The notes beneath the pieces were generated by a model. The model was given only the letters and a program-made list of their open reading frames with translations. It did no database searches and was not told the origin of the DNA. Below, piece by piece: positions 54,082 to 64,000 of a stretch of 64,000 nt of DNA. Source of the DNA: Heterodera schachtii (taxonomy: Eukaryota > Nematoda > Chromadorea > Rhabditida > Heteroderidae); the NCBI GenBank assembly GCA_023374025.1, contig SIJG01000108.1, positions 288,993 to 352,992 of the forward strand, given 5' to 3'. The first letter of the stretch is position 1. Each line of letters starts with the position of its first letter. A program made the translations under genes and the position numbers.

Positions 54082-55107
54082 ATTGATGAAAATGATCACA
54101 TACAATGATAAATAATCACAGTAATCAGCAGATGTTTGGTCTGATTAATTCAATAAAAATGCAGAAATATGGGTCACCTTTTATGATTTCTCCCAGCGGC
54201 GAGTGATGGCGATCCGCTGACATCCCGTTTTGAGTGATGCGCATTTTGTCTAACCATAAAATTTTGGCCAAAATCCCCCACTTAAAATTGCTTGAAAATT
54301 ACAAATTTCAACCATTAAAATTTGGATTGGTGAATGTTCAATTTAAGTTTAACAAAAAAATTATTTTTCTAAAAATAAATTTGCTCCGATTGTGTCTCCA
54401 GTTTAGAAAAAAAAAGAAAAAAGGAAAACCCAAAAATGATGATAAAAAATTGTAAACTATTGGAAATTTAATGAATGAAACAAAAAATTTAATTTAATTT
54501 TCAAATTTCGGGACATGGTCCACTAACCGGTGGCCGATCTTTTTGTCACTGATCATTTCGTCATGACTATTCGCCCGAAGAGATGCGCGAGACGTACGGA
54601 AAGGCAATGAAACAGCAAAATCAGCAGAAATTGAAGCTGCTATGATCATTTATTTAGATGTTAGGGCAACTCGTACAATTTTTAATGGGTTTGGCCATAA
54701 CTTTTTTAGGTCAACAAAATTATTCAAACTTGATATCATTCGAATGCTCTCCAAGTTTAGAAGCGATCATTAAGTAGAAGCTAAGAGATTTCCTTTGTAC
54801 GAGTTTCCATTGACCCATTTATTATGATGATAATATTATACATACAATAATAAATGATTAGCACGAATTTGCCAATTCGCCTCCAAGTCGTTGGGAGTGG
54901 CCGCTAAGTCAAAGCAATTTTGACCTCATTGTCAATATGGCTTCATAACACTTAAAATCGCATCAGTAAAAAATTTAGAAAAATAAATAAAATGCAGGAA
55001 CATTGATTGATGAGATTAAAATTTTCTTTGAACCAACTTTGAGTTGTTCTCACAAATATTAGAAGAAAAATAAAGGGAAAAGTTTAAAATAAAAGTCCTG
55101 TTCTGTG

Positions 55108-55185
55108 CGTGCAAATAGCGCAGTCGGTTAAGCGATTGTCCCAGTGCTAAGATAAAAGGAGTTCGAACCCATCAAACTGCACGCT
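55108..55185 (+). pseudogene. tRNA-derived repeat, copy 2
   Basis: The outer stem GCGTGCA pairs with TGCACGC. The A box is TAGCGCAGTCGG, the B box AGTTCGAACCC, but the anticodon arm is irregular and no anticodon can be assigned. It shares upstream text with copies at 42448 and 59316. Confidence 0.6.
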
Positions 55186-55369
55186 AATTTTTTTTCCATT
55201 AATTAAATTTTTATTTGGGCTGTCTTATTTCAAATTGGCATGGAATGACTTAACGGATCGAATTTAGGGTTAACTCCATTCATTAACTGCAATTCAAAAA
55301 AATTACAACGAAGGAGGGCCCCAGGCTGTCCGTGGAGTTTCGAGTGAAAATGTCAATTAAAAAACGGTA

Positions 55370-55985
55370 ATTTAATGGAAAAAGTTTTATTTTCCTACTC
55401 ATCATAATGATCATTTCAATAGCGAATTAAAAAAAGACCTTTTTAATTTTGCAATAATTTTGGATTTTTTCTTTTTTCCTACTTTTTTCAACTTGTCGAT
55501 ATAATGGGTGCAAATTTATTTTTATAAAATAAATTTAATTCTAATCCAAATTTTATTGCTTGAATTTTGTTAATTTTTAATTCATTTTCTACTGATTTTG
55601 CTGTTTCAGTGCCTTGGGCGATGCAATGATTTATTTAATAATATTTTTATCAAAAGCCCGGTTTCTCAAATTCTTTAATAATTTTTGCGTCATTTTTGCG
55701 GCGGTTCGCTTTCCCTTTCACTTTTGCCCCTAGGGCATGGGTTTGGTAGGGCGGGAGTTTGCCGCTCCGTTCGTTTTTCTGGCGTTAAATGGGGAAATAT
55801 TCGTCAAAAGCTCAGAGTAAAATTTAAAAATGAAAAAATTGAAACAGAATTGGAAATTAGTCAGAGCAAAATTTAATTAATGGCAAATGAATTTGGATTT
55901 AATAAAAAAGATAAAGAGCGAGGTAATTTTGAAGTCAACATCTGTTAAAAAATGTTGCAAAATTTATCGACTTTGGTCGGACCAT
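55370..55985. repeat. Direct repeat of 49865-50485
   Basis: Shares long stretches such as TTTTATTTTCCTACTCATCA, ATCATTTCAATAGCGAATTA and the GCGGTTCGCT module with 49.87-50.49 kb in the same orientation. Confidence 0.8.
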
Positions 55986-56207
55986 CAACTTTTGTTATTT
56001 TCACCTGCCCCTGGCCGTACAACCAATTCAAAAACATCTCTTTTATTCTTAAATAAATTTGTAAAGCGACATATTTGTGTTAATTGCCATATTTTTTAAA
56101 TTCTCTTTTAGTCCGTTTTTATTTTTTATGCTTTTGATTATTATTGTTTCGAGAATATCTCGCCTTAATTCCATATAATTGATTGTTCCAATTGCTGATT
56201 TCCCTTG

Positions 56208-56280
56208 CCTTTTAGGCATTCTCTCCCATCTGTTGGCCATTACGCCCCAACACAATGGTCGCGAATTTGGGGAAAACGCC
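56208..56280 (+). pseudogene. GT31 shard: start of exon 8
   Basis: Encodes GILSHLLAITPQHN after a TTTTAG acceptor, then the sequence changes to GCGAATCGCGCGGATCGC-type text, the word of the element at 45530. This is a junction between a gene shard and a word-type repeat. Confidence 0.65.
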
Positions 56281-57175
56281 GCGAATCGCGCGGATCGCAA
56301 TCTCGTCCCACCTAGATCAAAAGCCCTTTTCATACCTTTTTTTACATTTTTAAGAAGAGCTACCAAAAACTTTTTTCAAAAACTGAATCAACAATTTTAT
56401 GTTTGTAAATATTTCTAATAAAAAAATTACGTTCTTCTTTTGATCACCGAAAAAATTGCCAAAATAAAAATTTATTAAAAGTGGAAAAAACAATGGCCTG
56501 CAGTTTGATGGGTTGGAACCCGTTAAACGAATATTTCCCAATTTTTAAATTTTTACCATTGTTTTTGGGGAGATTTTTGTTATTTTTTCCTATTTTTTCA
56601 ACCTGGCGGCACAATCGGCGCAAACTTAAATTTTTAACTTAAATTTAATACCAACAATTCAAATTTTAATGGTAAATTTTGTTAATTTTTAACATTTTCT
56701 ACTGGTTTTGCTATTTCAGAAATGATTTAATTCATTTTGATAAAAGCCCGGTTTTTAAAATTCTATAATATTTTTGCGTCATTTTTGCGGCGGTTCGCTG
56801 CCCCTTTCACTTTTGCCCGTAGGGCATGGGTCGTGCGGGGCGGGTGATTGGCGGGACGGGGGTTTGGTAGGGCGTGGGTATGCCGCTCCGTTTGATTTTC
56901 GCTGGCGGGTAAAATAGGGAAATATTCGTCAAAAACTCAGAGTAAAACTTAAAAATGAAAAAAAATTGCAATTGAAATAAGAATTAGTCGGATTAAGTTT
57001 ACTAATCGGGAAACAAAATTTGGATTTAATTAAGGAAAAAGAGGGAAGTCATTTTTTGTTGGAAACTTTCGTTTTGGTTAAAAATTTTATAAAATTCAAC
57101 TTAAACAAAAAAAAATGCTAAAAGCGACCATGAAATAAGATTTTTGAAATTTTATAATATTTAAATAAATTGATT

Positions 57176-57305
57176 TTACAGCCGTTTTTGGTGAATTCCA
57201 GTGCTTTTTGTAGATTTTTTATTCTATTTTGTGCAGACTCTTGGGGTCGTAATAAAAATTCGGGTCTTTTCCCGAGTGGGTGTGTTCGAGATTTTCTCTC
57301 CATGA
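57176..57305. repeat. PTR 3'-flank shard
   Basis: Matches 38521-38700: CAGCCGTTTTTGGTG, GGTCGTAATAAAAATTCGGG and CCGAGTGGGTGTGTTC. No PTR coding sequence accompanies it. Confidence 0.7.
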
Positions 57306-57309
57306 TTTT

Positions 57310-58150
57310 GCTCACAGAGAACGCTGGCGCTCCGTTGACTTTCGCCAGTGTTTATGCCAATGCCAATAACCCTTTAAAATGAATTGCCGACACATAATGC
57401 GTCATTGAGCCAACCGTTTAAAGTATAAAGCACTAAAATCAAAATTTTTCGAAATAAGTCGAGAACTAAATTAGTAAATAATAATAAGGAAATATTGATA
57501 CAAAAGTGGGAAAAATTATAAATATAAAAAATTATTATAAAAATAAAAGAAATTAATTGCCAATAATTTAATAGCAATTAGAGACAAATAATAATTTCTT
57601 GTCTGAGGTAAGAAACAAATAAAATTAATCCTAAAAGAGAAAATTCAAACAAAAAATTGTCAAAATGAATTCCCAAAATTAATTTATAACTTGGGATTGC
57701 GCCCCATTATTCTTTTCACAGAGCGCTAGTGCTCCATTGCTAAAAGTAATATAATGTTACTCTATTAAGCTTTGTCCCGCTTCTTGTTCTACTGGAAGTG
57801 ACAATGGTCTTAATTAAGCGCAATTAAACAAAATTATTTTCAGGAAATTAGAGTAGGTCACGACCGGATCTTAAACGGTACCTCCGGTTTTCGATTATGC
57901 CAGTTTAAACCCCCGTTTTAGTTTTGTTAAAAATTTTATTATAAATTTTAAACCCAAGGTTTTAATGAAAAAGGCGAAAAAATGATGACAATAACAAAAA
58001 ATATAATTTTAATATTTTTAACTTTATTTAACCTTTGGTCACAGAGAGCGCTAACGCCCTTTGGCCACGAAAGTCACGAGATTTAATCATTTTAATTGAT
58101 AGTTTAAGTTTGTAATTTAAATTCTAAAACGTTTTTACAGGTCTGAAAAA
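57310..58150. other. AT-rich spacer, no gene seen
   Basis: The phrases CACAGAGAACGCTGGCGCTCC (57314), CACAGAGCGCTAGTGCTCC (57717) and CACAGAGAGCGCTAACGCCC (58043) recur about every 350-400 bases, a weak dispersed word. No coding sequence is supported. Confidence 0.45.
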
Positions 58151-58287
58151 AACTTATGGCCCAAGAAACTGACAAATTCGAATGGTCATTGATTGGATGC
58201 GTAAACTTGAAATTAGCCGATTTGCACACAAAATTAAAAAAAATAAAATATATTTTTTCTCTTTTCCTTCAATTTTTCATTTTGGAT

Positions 58288-58475
58288 TATCTCCGTGAAC
58301 TGTTGGGCTCGTCCCATTCATCCATCGAAAATTTGTTGGCCTCTGATCAGCAACCGCGCCGATCAATCCTCCCCGTCCGTTGATTTAGCCAAGCCATCGG
58401 CACAATGTTCTCAGTCGGCACATTCTGTGAAAACTGGTTATTGTTAAGAGTTCGCCCGATCGGCGGAAGGTGCAA
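58288..58475 (+). pseudogene. GT31 shard: exon 3
   Basis: Encodes LRELLGSSHSSIENLLASD, then diverges and stops early, compared with VRELLGSSHSSIANLLATD in the intact gene. As there, TTTTGG rather than AG stands at the expected acceptor. Confidence 0.7.
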
Positions 58476-58479
58476 GATA

Positions 58480-59033
58480 ATTAGCGCCAATTAATTATAT
58501 AATTAATGGCAAATGGGTAATAAAAACTGATGGCATTGCTAACTTATGGGTAGCAGCACAAAAATAACAATACATTTATTAAATTTGATTAGATAAGAAA
58601 ATTTTTATGAAATGAATATTTAACTATCTTATATGATTATTTTCCATTGTAATTTTGGCAAATATTTATTAGCCTATCGGATGACTAACAAAAATAAATA
58701 ATAAAAAAATAATTGATTACTTATTTATATACAAATATATATTATTAAGCATTTTCAATAAATATTTATTATTTTCTCAAATGAAAACGCCCAATGAATT
58801 TAAAAAATTTTTTTTTGCAATTAATTCAATATTAAAATTTTCTACGAAATTGACACCAAATAATTATGAGAAAATCTATTGTGCCACTTATAAAATTTTA
58901 AATATTACTAGAACATTGAAAAAATAAAAATTTAACAAACAATTTTACATTTTTTGAAAATCTTAAATAAAAGAACCGAAGAATGCCCTCACTACTGATT
59001 AAAACTTTTAAAAAATGGCCTCAGACCTTATGC
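58480..59033. other. AT-rich spacer, no gene seen
   Basis: No exon or element end recognised. 58850-59000 is similar to 42190-42360, the sequence that precedes the tRNA-derived repeat. Confidence 0.45.
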
Positions 59034-59041
59034 TTATGTAC

Positions 59042-59240
59042 TAGAGTTGAGCGGGACCGGGACTAGTACTGAAAAAAACGGGTACAACTGAGTACCCAGT
59101 CCCGGTTTTGACCAATTTTGACCGGGACCGGGAAATTCCCGGCTTTTTTCCCAGTTTTCCCAGCCAAAAACTCCCGGGTTTTCAACCCCAAAATTCTCGG
59201 TCCCGGTTTTTGTCAAAATTCCCGGTCCCGCTCAACTATA
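59042..59240. mobile_element. hAT-like MITE with ACCGGGA word, sister of 10331
   Basis: Ends TAGAGTTGAGCGGGACCGGG and CCCGGTCCCGCTCAACTATA. An exact 8-bp duplication, TTATGTAC, lies at 59034-59041 and 59241-59248. The interior repeats CCGGGAC and CCCGG with the same loose spacing as 10331-10502. Confidence 0.88.
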
Positions 59241-59315
59241 TTATGTACTTAGTGACACACAAACATTTTGTTAAGAAAAAATAAATGGAAAAGTTTAAAA
59301 AAATATTACGTTGTG

Positions 59316-59395
59316 TGTGTGTGCTAATAGCGCAGTCGGTTAAGCGATTGTCCCAGTGCTAATACAAACGGGTTTGAATCCATCCGTGGTGCGAC
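59316..59395 (+). pseudogene. tRNA-derived repeat, copy 3
   Basis: TAGCGCAGTCGG (A box), TTAAGCGATTGTCCCAGTGC and GGTTTGAATCC (B box). The outer stem is not well paired. It is followed directly by TTTTGGGGACCCGAC repeats. Confidence 0.55.
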
Positions 59396-59860
59396 TTTTG
59401 GGGATTTGCAACTTGGGGACCCGACATTTGGGGACCCGACTTTTGGGGACCCGACACTAAAATTAGACAAAATTACGTCTGCTTTAGCCAGAGTTAATTC
59501 CATTGCAAGAAAAAATTAAATAATATTTTAGAAATTAACTCTGTTTCCGGACTCACAGCGAGGAGTTAGCAGAATTTTGAGCCCATACTAACCACAACAC
59601 AATAGACAAATACAATACACTTTCAAAGCTTTCAACCAAATTTCTGGTAGCCAAATCATTTTCTCGGTATGTTTTCTTCCGTTCTCGAATTCTTATCCCT
59701 TGAGTTGGGTCCAATTCATTTTTTAAAATATTATTTAATTTTTTCTTGCAATGGAATTAACTCTGGCTAAAGCAGATGTAATTTTGTCTAATTTTGGGCT
59801 TAAAATTAAATTTTTAAATATATTTTTTGTTTTATTAAAATCCCCAAATGTCGGGTCGCC
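59396..59860. mobile_element. Foldback with TTTGGGGACCCGAC word
   Basis: The left arm has three or four copies of TTGGGGACCCGACA, then AAAATTAGACAAAATTACGTC, TGCTTTAGCCAGAGTTAATTC. The right arm (59740-59860) repeats these inverted and ends CCCCAAATGTCGGGTCGCC with a single word copy. Copy number of the word therefore differs between arms. Confidence 0.7.
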
Positions 59861-59899
59861 TGGCAAATTCAAAGGTGTGATCGAAAATTTACAAAATTT

Positions 59900-60580
59900 T
59901 TTATCATTTTCAATAAATTTTTTAGGTCCATTTTAATTTTTTTTTTTTTCTAAATCTTAATATTAGGGTTGAATTTACATACAAATATATTTATTTTAAT
60001 ATTTATAAAATTTTTCAAAAGGCTAAAAGTGGACAAAAAGGGAAAAGCTACAAAAAGTGGACGCTCCTCCCTACCTTTTAAGCTTAGCTGCTTGGGTTTA
60101 TTTCTAAGCGTAGGCTTTGACTTTATTTTGTAAATTTTATTGTACGAACTGTCCATTGTACGAACTCTATTGACTGATTTTCATAAATATATACATAAAA
60201 AATATTTGAATTTTCACAAATAAAATGTTAACGAAATATTTTTTATATAATTTTTAACAATTGATTGGTGAATATTTTGGCATTATTTGCACCCATCAAA
60301 AGCTAAAGGAGTGGGAAATCCCTTCACATCAGTGCCAGAAGAAAATGACGAAAAATAAGCCAATAAAAATTTTTCCTGGAACCTTTATTTTTACGAGAAA
60401 TGACGGATTCTTACCATTTTGGCATTTTAATGAATTTAATTTTCAAATTTCGAATATGATCCACCCACCCATTTTCACCAATTATTTGCTAATTTAATTT
60501 TAAAAAATTATTATTTTTTCTTCGTGATTCATTAATATTATTTTTTATTCAATTTATTAATAAATGAACAATTAAAAAGT
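59900..60580. other. Spacer upstream in sequence of secreted gene 2, no gene seen
   Basis: AT-rich. 60415-60500 is similar to 47285-47370, the 3' flank of secreted gene 1, which dates the duplication to a unit larger than the gene. No exon supported. Confidence 0.5.
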
Positions 60581-60586
60581 TCATAA

Positions 60587-61092
60587 TTAATCACATAAAT
60601 AAAGATTCATTTTTTTGCCATTCATCGCGGCGTACAAAAAGACACGTGGAAGATTTTCTTCAGTTTTTTCGATCACACTTTTTTCTCCATTGACTCCATC
60701 AAAGCAGATTTTGTTGAGTCGTCGTCGTTCTGTCATTCTTTCAAATAAATTAAAAATGTAGTCCATGTTGTAATTTTCCTGCTCCACTAAGACTTCGCCT
60801 CCGGCGACCACAAAAGTAAGCGGAAACAATGGGGAGAACAGACCGGGCTGAAGAACTGATTAAATGCAACAAATTTTGGGCTTGAAAATCTCACCTTTTC
60901 CTTCATCAGTTCACCAACTTGGTCCAAAATTCCGTTGGTTCTCGTAAAAGCCTTCCATCCTCTATAAGCTGCGATCCCACCCACCGTAAGCGTGGCCTTT
61001 AGGGCCTTGGCCAAGGTTGCGGTTAGAACAATCGGGTTCCCACAGGCACTCAAGACAACTACGAAACAAATGAGCAGGCCAAAAAATTGCAT
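60587..61092 (-). CDS. Secreted protein pair, member 2 (152 aa)
   Basis: Exons 61092-60895 and 60847-60587, phase 0. The signal peptide is MQFFGLLICFVVVLSACG, followed by NPIVLTATLAKALKATLTVG; exon 2 has PLFPLTFVVAGGEVLVEQE, YIFNLFERMTERRRLNKIC and ends LYLCD. It is colinear with the gene at 47488-47983, with three extra codons near the end of exon 1. Conserved frame in both exons and many substitutions suggest both copies are genes under constraint. The family was not recognised. Confidence 0.72.
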
Positions 61093-61099
61093 TTTCTAA

Positions 61100-62470
61100 T
61101 TTATCTATAAAAATGCCTAATTAAATGGAAAAAAACGACAAGCGATCGCTATTTTGAATTAAATTTTTAAAAAACTATTTTTCATTTTAGCCCAGAAATC
61201 GCAATAATTCTATTGTTTTCAAAAATTTATCTCAAATCGAATGGAAAAGAGATTTTTTGTATCTTGCCCAAAAATTTCAAAGGAACTTTTTATGCTAATA
61301 GAGAAAATTTAGAGAATTTTCATGCGCAAAAATCGCAAAAACATTTTTTTTCAAAATTAATCTCAGAAAATTATGGAAAACTGACTTTTGTTTTAGGCTT
61401 GAAACTTCTATGCTAAAAGAGCAAAGCTATGGATGGAAAATTTTAATTTAATAAATCTAAATGATTATTAATTATTAATAAAAGTTTAATTTGGATATTT
61501 TCAATGAACTATTGCCTCTTTATATATGCAATTTATTCCGTTCATTCAACCACAATCATTTAGTAATTTGCCAACTAGTTTCACCAAAAAAGCATTTTTA
61601 TTTTTAAACAAAATTGTAAAGCGACGGACATTTCAAATATTATTGCCAACTTTTTTTTTTGTTCATCGCCCGCAGCATAGCAAATATTATTTTTTACTTT
61701 TAAACAAAATCGTACCCCAATTGGAAATTTTGACGTCCATCTTTTTTATTACCACTCTCCTAACCGTTCAATCAAATTGCAAAAACCATTTTCAGCAAAA
61801 AGAAATCATTTGGAATAATTTTGGGCCGGAATTAAAACTTTATAAAATTTAAAATTAAATAAATAAATTAAAATAATATTATTTTTAACGATCTGCTTCG
61901 TAGTTATCGACCATGCTCTCTCTAAACGATAAAAATGGTTTTAAAGCTGATGGGAAAACGCAGTCAAAATTGGAAATTATTTTTTACATTTTTGAAAGTT
62001 AATTTTACATTTTTGTTGGATGAATTTTGTTTGGTGCCTGCTAACATTGTGCACCCGTTCGATTAGCATTTTCCTATTTAAACAAACGAAAAATATAGAA
62101 AAACATCAAAAACTGATCCCTAAAAATAAGTTTTTTCTTTTGTGAGCGACTCTTTGGCATTGCTTTTGAAGATTTGTGAGTTGGCCAATTACTGATCGAT
62201 CTCTAAGTCATTCCTCATGTTCAGAAAAAAAAACATATTTTTCCTCAAAGCAATAAATTTTCTTTTTGCTACTTTTTAGCTTGTCGATACAATCTGTGCA
62301 AAATATTTTTTTTAAATAAATTTTAACTCCATTCCAAATTTTAATGATTGAATTTTGTTAATTTTTAATGCATTTTCTACTGATTTTGCTGTTTCAGTTC
62401 CTTGGGCGATGCAATGATTTAATACCATTTTCATAAAAATCTCGGTTTTTAAAATTCTATAATATTTTTG
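61100..62470. other. Flank duplicated with 48.0-49.4 kb, no gene seen
   Basis: Shares ATGGATGGAAAATTTTAATT, GCGACGGACATTTCAAATAT and TTTGTTCATCGCCCGCAGCA with the 5' side of secreted gene 1 (48.2-49.3 kb), but lacks the 48286 element. A phrase at 62040, CTAACATTGTGCACCCGTT, matches PTR intron 17 at 37865. No coding sequence. Confidence 0.55.
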
Positions 62471-62847
62471 CGTCATTTTTGCGGCGGTTCGCTGCCCCTT
62501 TCACTTTTGCCCTTAGGGCATGGATCAGACGGGGTGGGCGTTTGGTTGGCGTGGGTTTTCCGCTCCGCCGTTCGTTTTTGCTGGCGGGTAAAATGTGGAA
62601 ATATTCGTAAAAGCTCAGAGCAAAATTTAAAAATAAAAAAATTGAAACATAATTGGGAGTTAGTCAGAGAAAAATTTAATTATTGGAAAAATAAATTTGG
62701 ATTTAATAAGGAAAAAAGGGAAGTTATTTTTTGGCGGGATTTTAATTATTTTTTTATAAAATGAAAGTTAAAAAAATTTTTTTTAATATTAATGTTTGAA
62801 AATTGGAAAATTTTGAGTTTTTAAATGCGCGATTCACGGCAATTTTT

Positions 62848-62990
62848 TTGCGCGAATTTGGACACACAAAAGCGGTACCAAATAATGGCATTTTCATTCC
62901 GTTCGAATTTTCCTGTGCAATTTATTAGTTAATTCATTTTTTCCGTCTTTCAGAGTTTTAAACTTTCTCATTTTATTTAATTTCGCTCCG
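62848..62990. repeat. PTR 3'-flank shard, second copy
   Basis: Matches 38706-38840: TTTGGACACACAAAAGCGG, AATGGCATTT and TTTTCCTGTGCAATTTATTA. It is farther from the PTR gene than the 57176 copy and covers the adjoining piece of the flank. Confidence 0.7.
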
Positions 62991-62994
62991 CCGA

Positions 62995-64000
62995 GGTTTT
63001 CGGTCATTTATATATTTCTCTATTCATTGGATATTGATTGACCTGACCGCCTATTTATGGTGATGTTAATTATTTATTTTTTTCTGCGGCTTTTGTTTTG
63101 ATGAGAAAAGCACGAAAGACATGTTTTATTGCGAAAATTGCTCATTTTAACGTCACTGTCTTCATTAGGAAGCATATTTTTGACTCTTCGTATTCGTAAT
63201 TAAATAATTGCGTAATTATTTTGATCGGCATTATTTTCATCATTTTTTGATTTTTGAGAAATTTCTTAGCAAAAATGCACAAAAAACGAAAAAAATATCA
63301 AAAACTGGTCCCTAAATCCGCTTACTTTGTGGACAACATACGTATAAATTAATTGTCCAAAAGTAATTCGGATAAAAAAATGAATAAAATATTTAAAAGA
63401 GAAATCACAAGTCACACAACTAAAAATAAATATAAGTCAAAGAGGCTCAAATTTATCAAAATTATCGAATCGCTTATGTAACTATTTATTAAAAAATTTA
63501 TATATTTTTTTTTCAGTCATTCGGCTTTTAATTACTCTAAAGAATTTTTGTTTTATATTGATTTAATGAATTATTTTTGCAAGTTCTTTATCTAATTGGC
63601 CAAAAAGTCCCGGTTTTTTAACCCGAAAAGTCCCGGTCCCTGGTTTTGCCCAAAATTCCCGGTTCCGACCAACCCTAATTTAAACTATTGTTTACATTTG
63701 AAATAATCTATTTCTAAAAATGTGTCATTGACAAAGTCAGTAAAAAAGGAATGGCCCAAGAAACTGTCAAATTAGTTAAATTTTTGTTCGACAAATTCCC
63801 AATTTTATGCAATTTTTTTCTTCTGCTGAGCTTTTGACGAATATTTCCACATTTTATTAACTTTTCTTTTATTTCACAAATGAATAATGCCAATTAAAAA
63901 TTTGTAATTTAAAGGAAAAAATTTTATTTTCCTACTCATCGAAATGAACATTCATCAGTAGAGAATTTAAAAAAAGAAGATTTTATTTTTTTAATTTTTT
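62995..64000. other. AT-rich end of the window
   Basis: No gene seen. 63600-63680 repeats AAAAGTCCCGGT and CCCGGTTCC and ends GACCAACCCTAA, a remnant of a CCCGG-word element without its left end. 63810-63960 repeats text from 51.85-51.97 kb. Confidence 0.5.

Larger units (their letters stand above)
42100..54160. repeat. Imperfect 12-kb inverted duplication
   Basis: The left arm (about 42.1-44.83 kb) and right arm (about 49.6-54.1 kb) are inverted copies. Paired landmarks: GT31 last-exon fragments at 42541-42850 (minus) and 53690-54081 (plus); the ACATAAAATATGG patch at 43080-43200 and its complement at 53190-53300; GATCAAAGATTTGAACAAAA at 44165 and its complement near 50785; AATTTTCGAGCTAAAAA at 44692 and its complement near 49750. 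The arms differ by insertions. The spacer holds the 44855 and 48286 elements and the secreted-protein gene. Confidence 0.7.

Overview
This window is nuclear DNA of a nematode, most likely a plant-parasitic cyst nematode (Globodera or Heterodera). The evidence is short, strongly AT-rich introns, a patched-related (PTR) gene of nematode type, and two members of the large divergent F-box-like family known from cyst nematodes. There are also small secreted-protein genes, and a GC-AG intron of a kind reported as common in Globodera. Genus and species are inferred from protein families; no search was run.

Layout. 1-2.9 kb: AT-rich, no supported gene. 2.9-6.2 kb: a cytochrome P450 gene (minus strand) without its haem-binding exon. 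7.4-14.8 kb: a direct duplication carrying two copies of a small secreted ShKT-like gene (minus strand), with a DDI1-like aspartyl-protease gene (plus strand) between them. 15-16.6 kb: GC-rich inserts and long polypurine tracts. 16.9-18.5 kb: an F-box-like pseudogene and a tiny membrane-protein ORF (minus strand). 18.9-21.4 kb: foldback elements. 21.6-22 kb: fragments resembling an M41 peptidase. 22.6-27.9 kb: a 1.3-kb block holding PTR exon 1, present twice, with an intact F-box-like gene (minus strand) between the copies. 27.5-38.4 kb: a complete 18-exon PTR gene whose phases agree at every junction (918 aa), with an intron-containing tRNA-Tyr in one intron. 39.3-42.0 kb: a GT31 beta-1,3-glycosyltransferase gene, in phase throughout but with two acceptors lacking AG. 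42-64 kb: a mosaic of segmental duplications, including an imperfect inverted duplication of about 12 kb, shards of the GT31 and PTR loci, tRNA-derived repeats, and two paralogous two-exon secreted-protein genes (minus strand).

The most unusual content is the mobile-element layer. At least eleven short insertions have terminal inverted repeats; most have 8-bp hAT-style target-site duplications, and several foldbacks have 8-10-bp Mutator-style duplications. Many elements are filled with their own short iterated, often palindromic word: CGGGATCCCG, CCTGGATCCAGG, ACCGGGA, AAGCCTCATTTT, AACTGCGTCT, TTTCGGCGC, TCGGGG or GCGCATCGCGC. A GC-rich palindromic module (GGTGCCGATAGGCGCCGCC and relatives) recurs inside elements whose ends are otherwise unrelated. 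I regard this word-iterating, module-sharing element population as the best candidate for an undescribed system.

The genes do not form an operon or pathway. Coordinates come from hand reading of splice sites and may be off by a base or two in places. Where intron phases agreed across the whole gene (PTR, F-box-like 2, GT31, P450, ShKT-like copy 2, the secreted pair) the models are strong.
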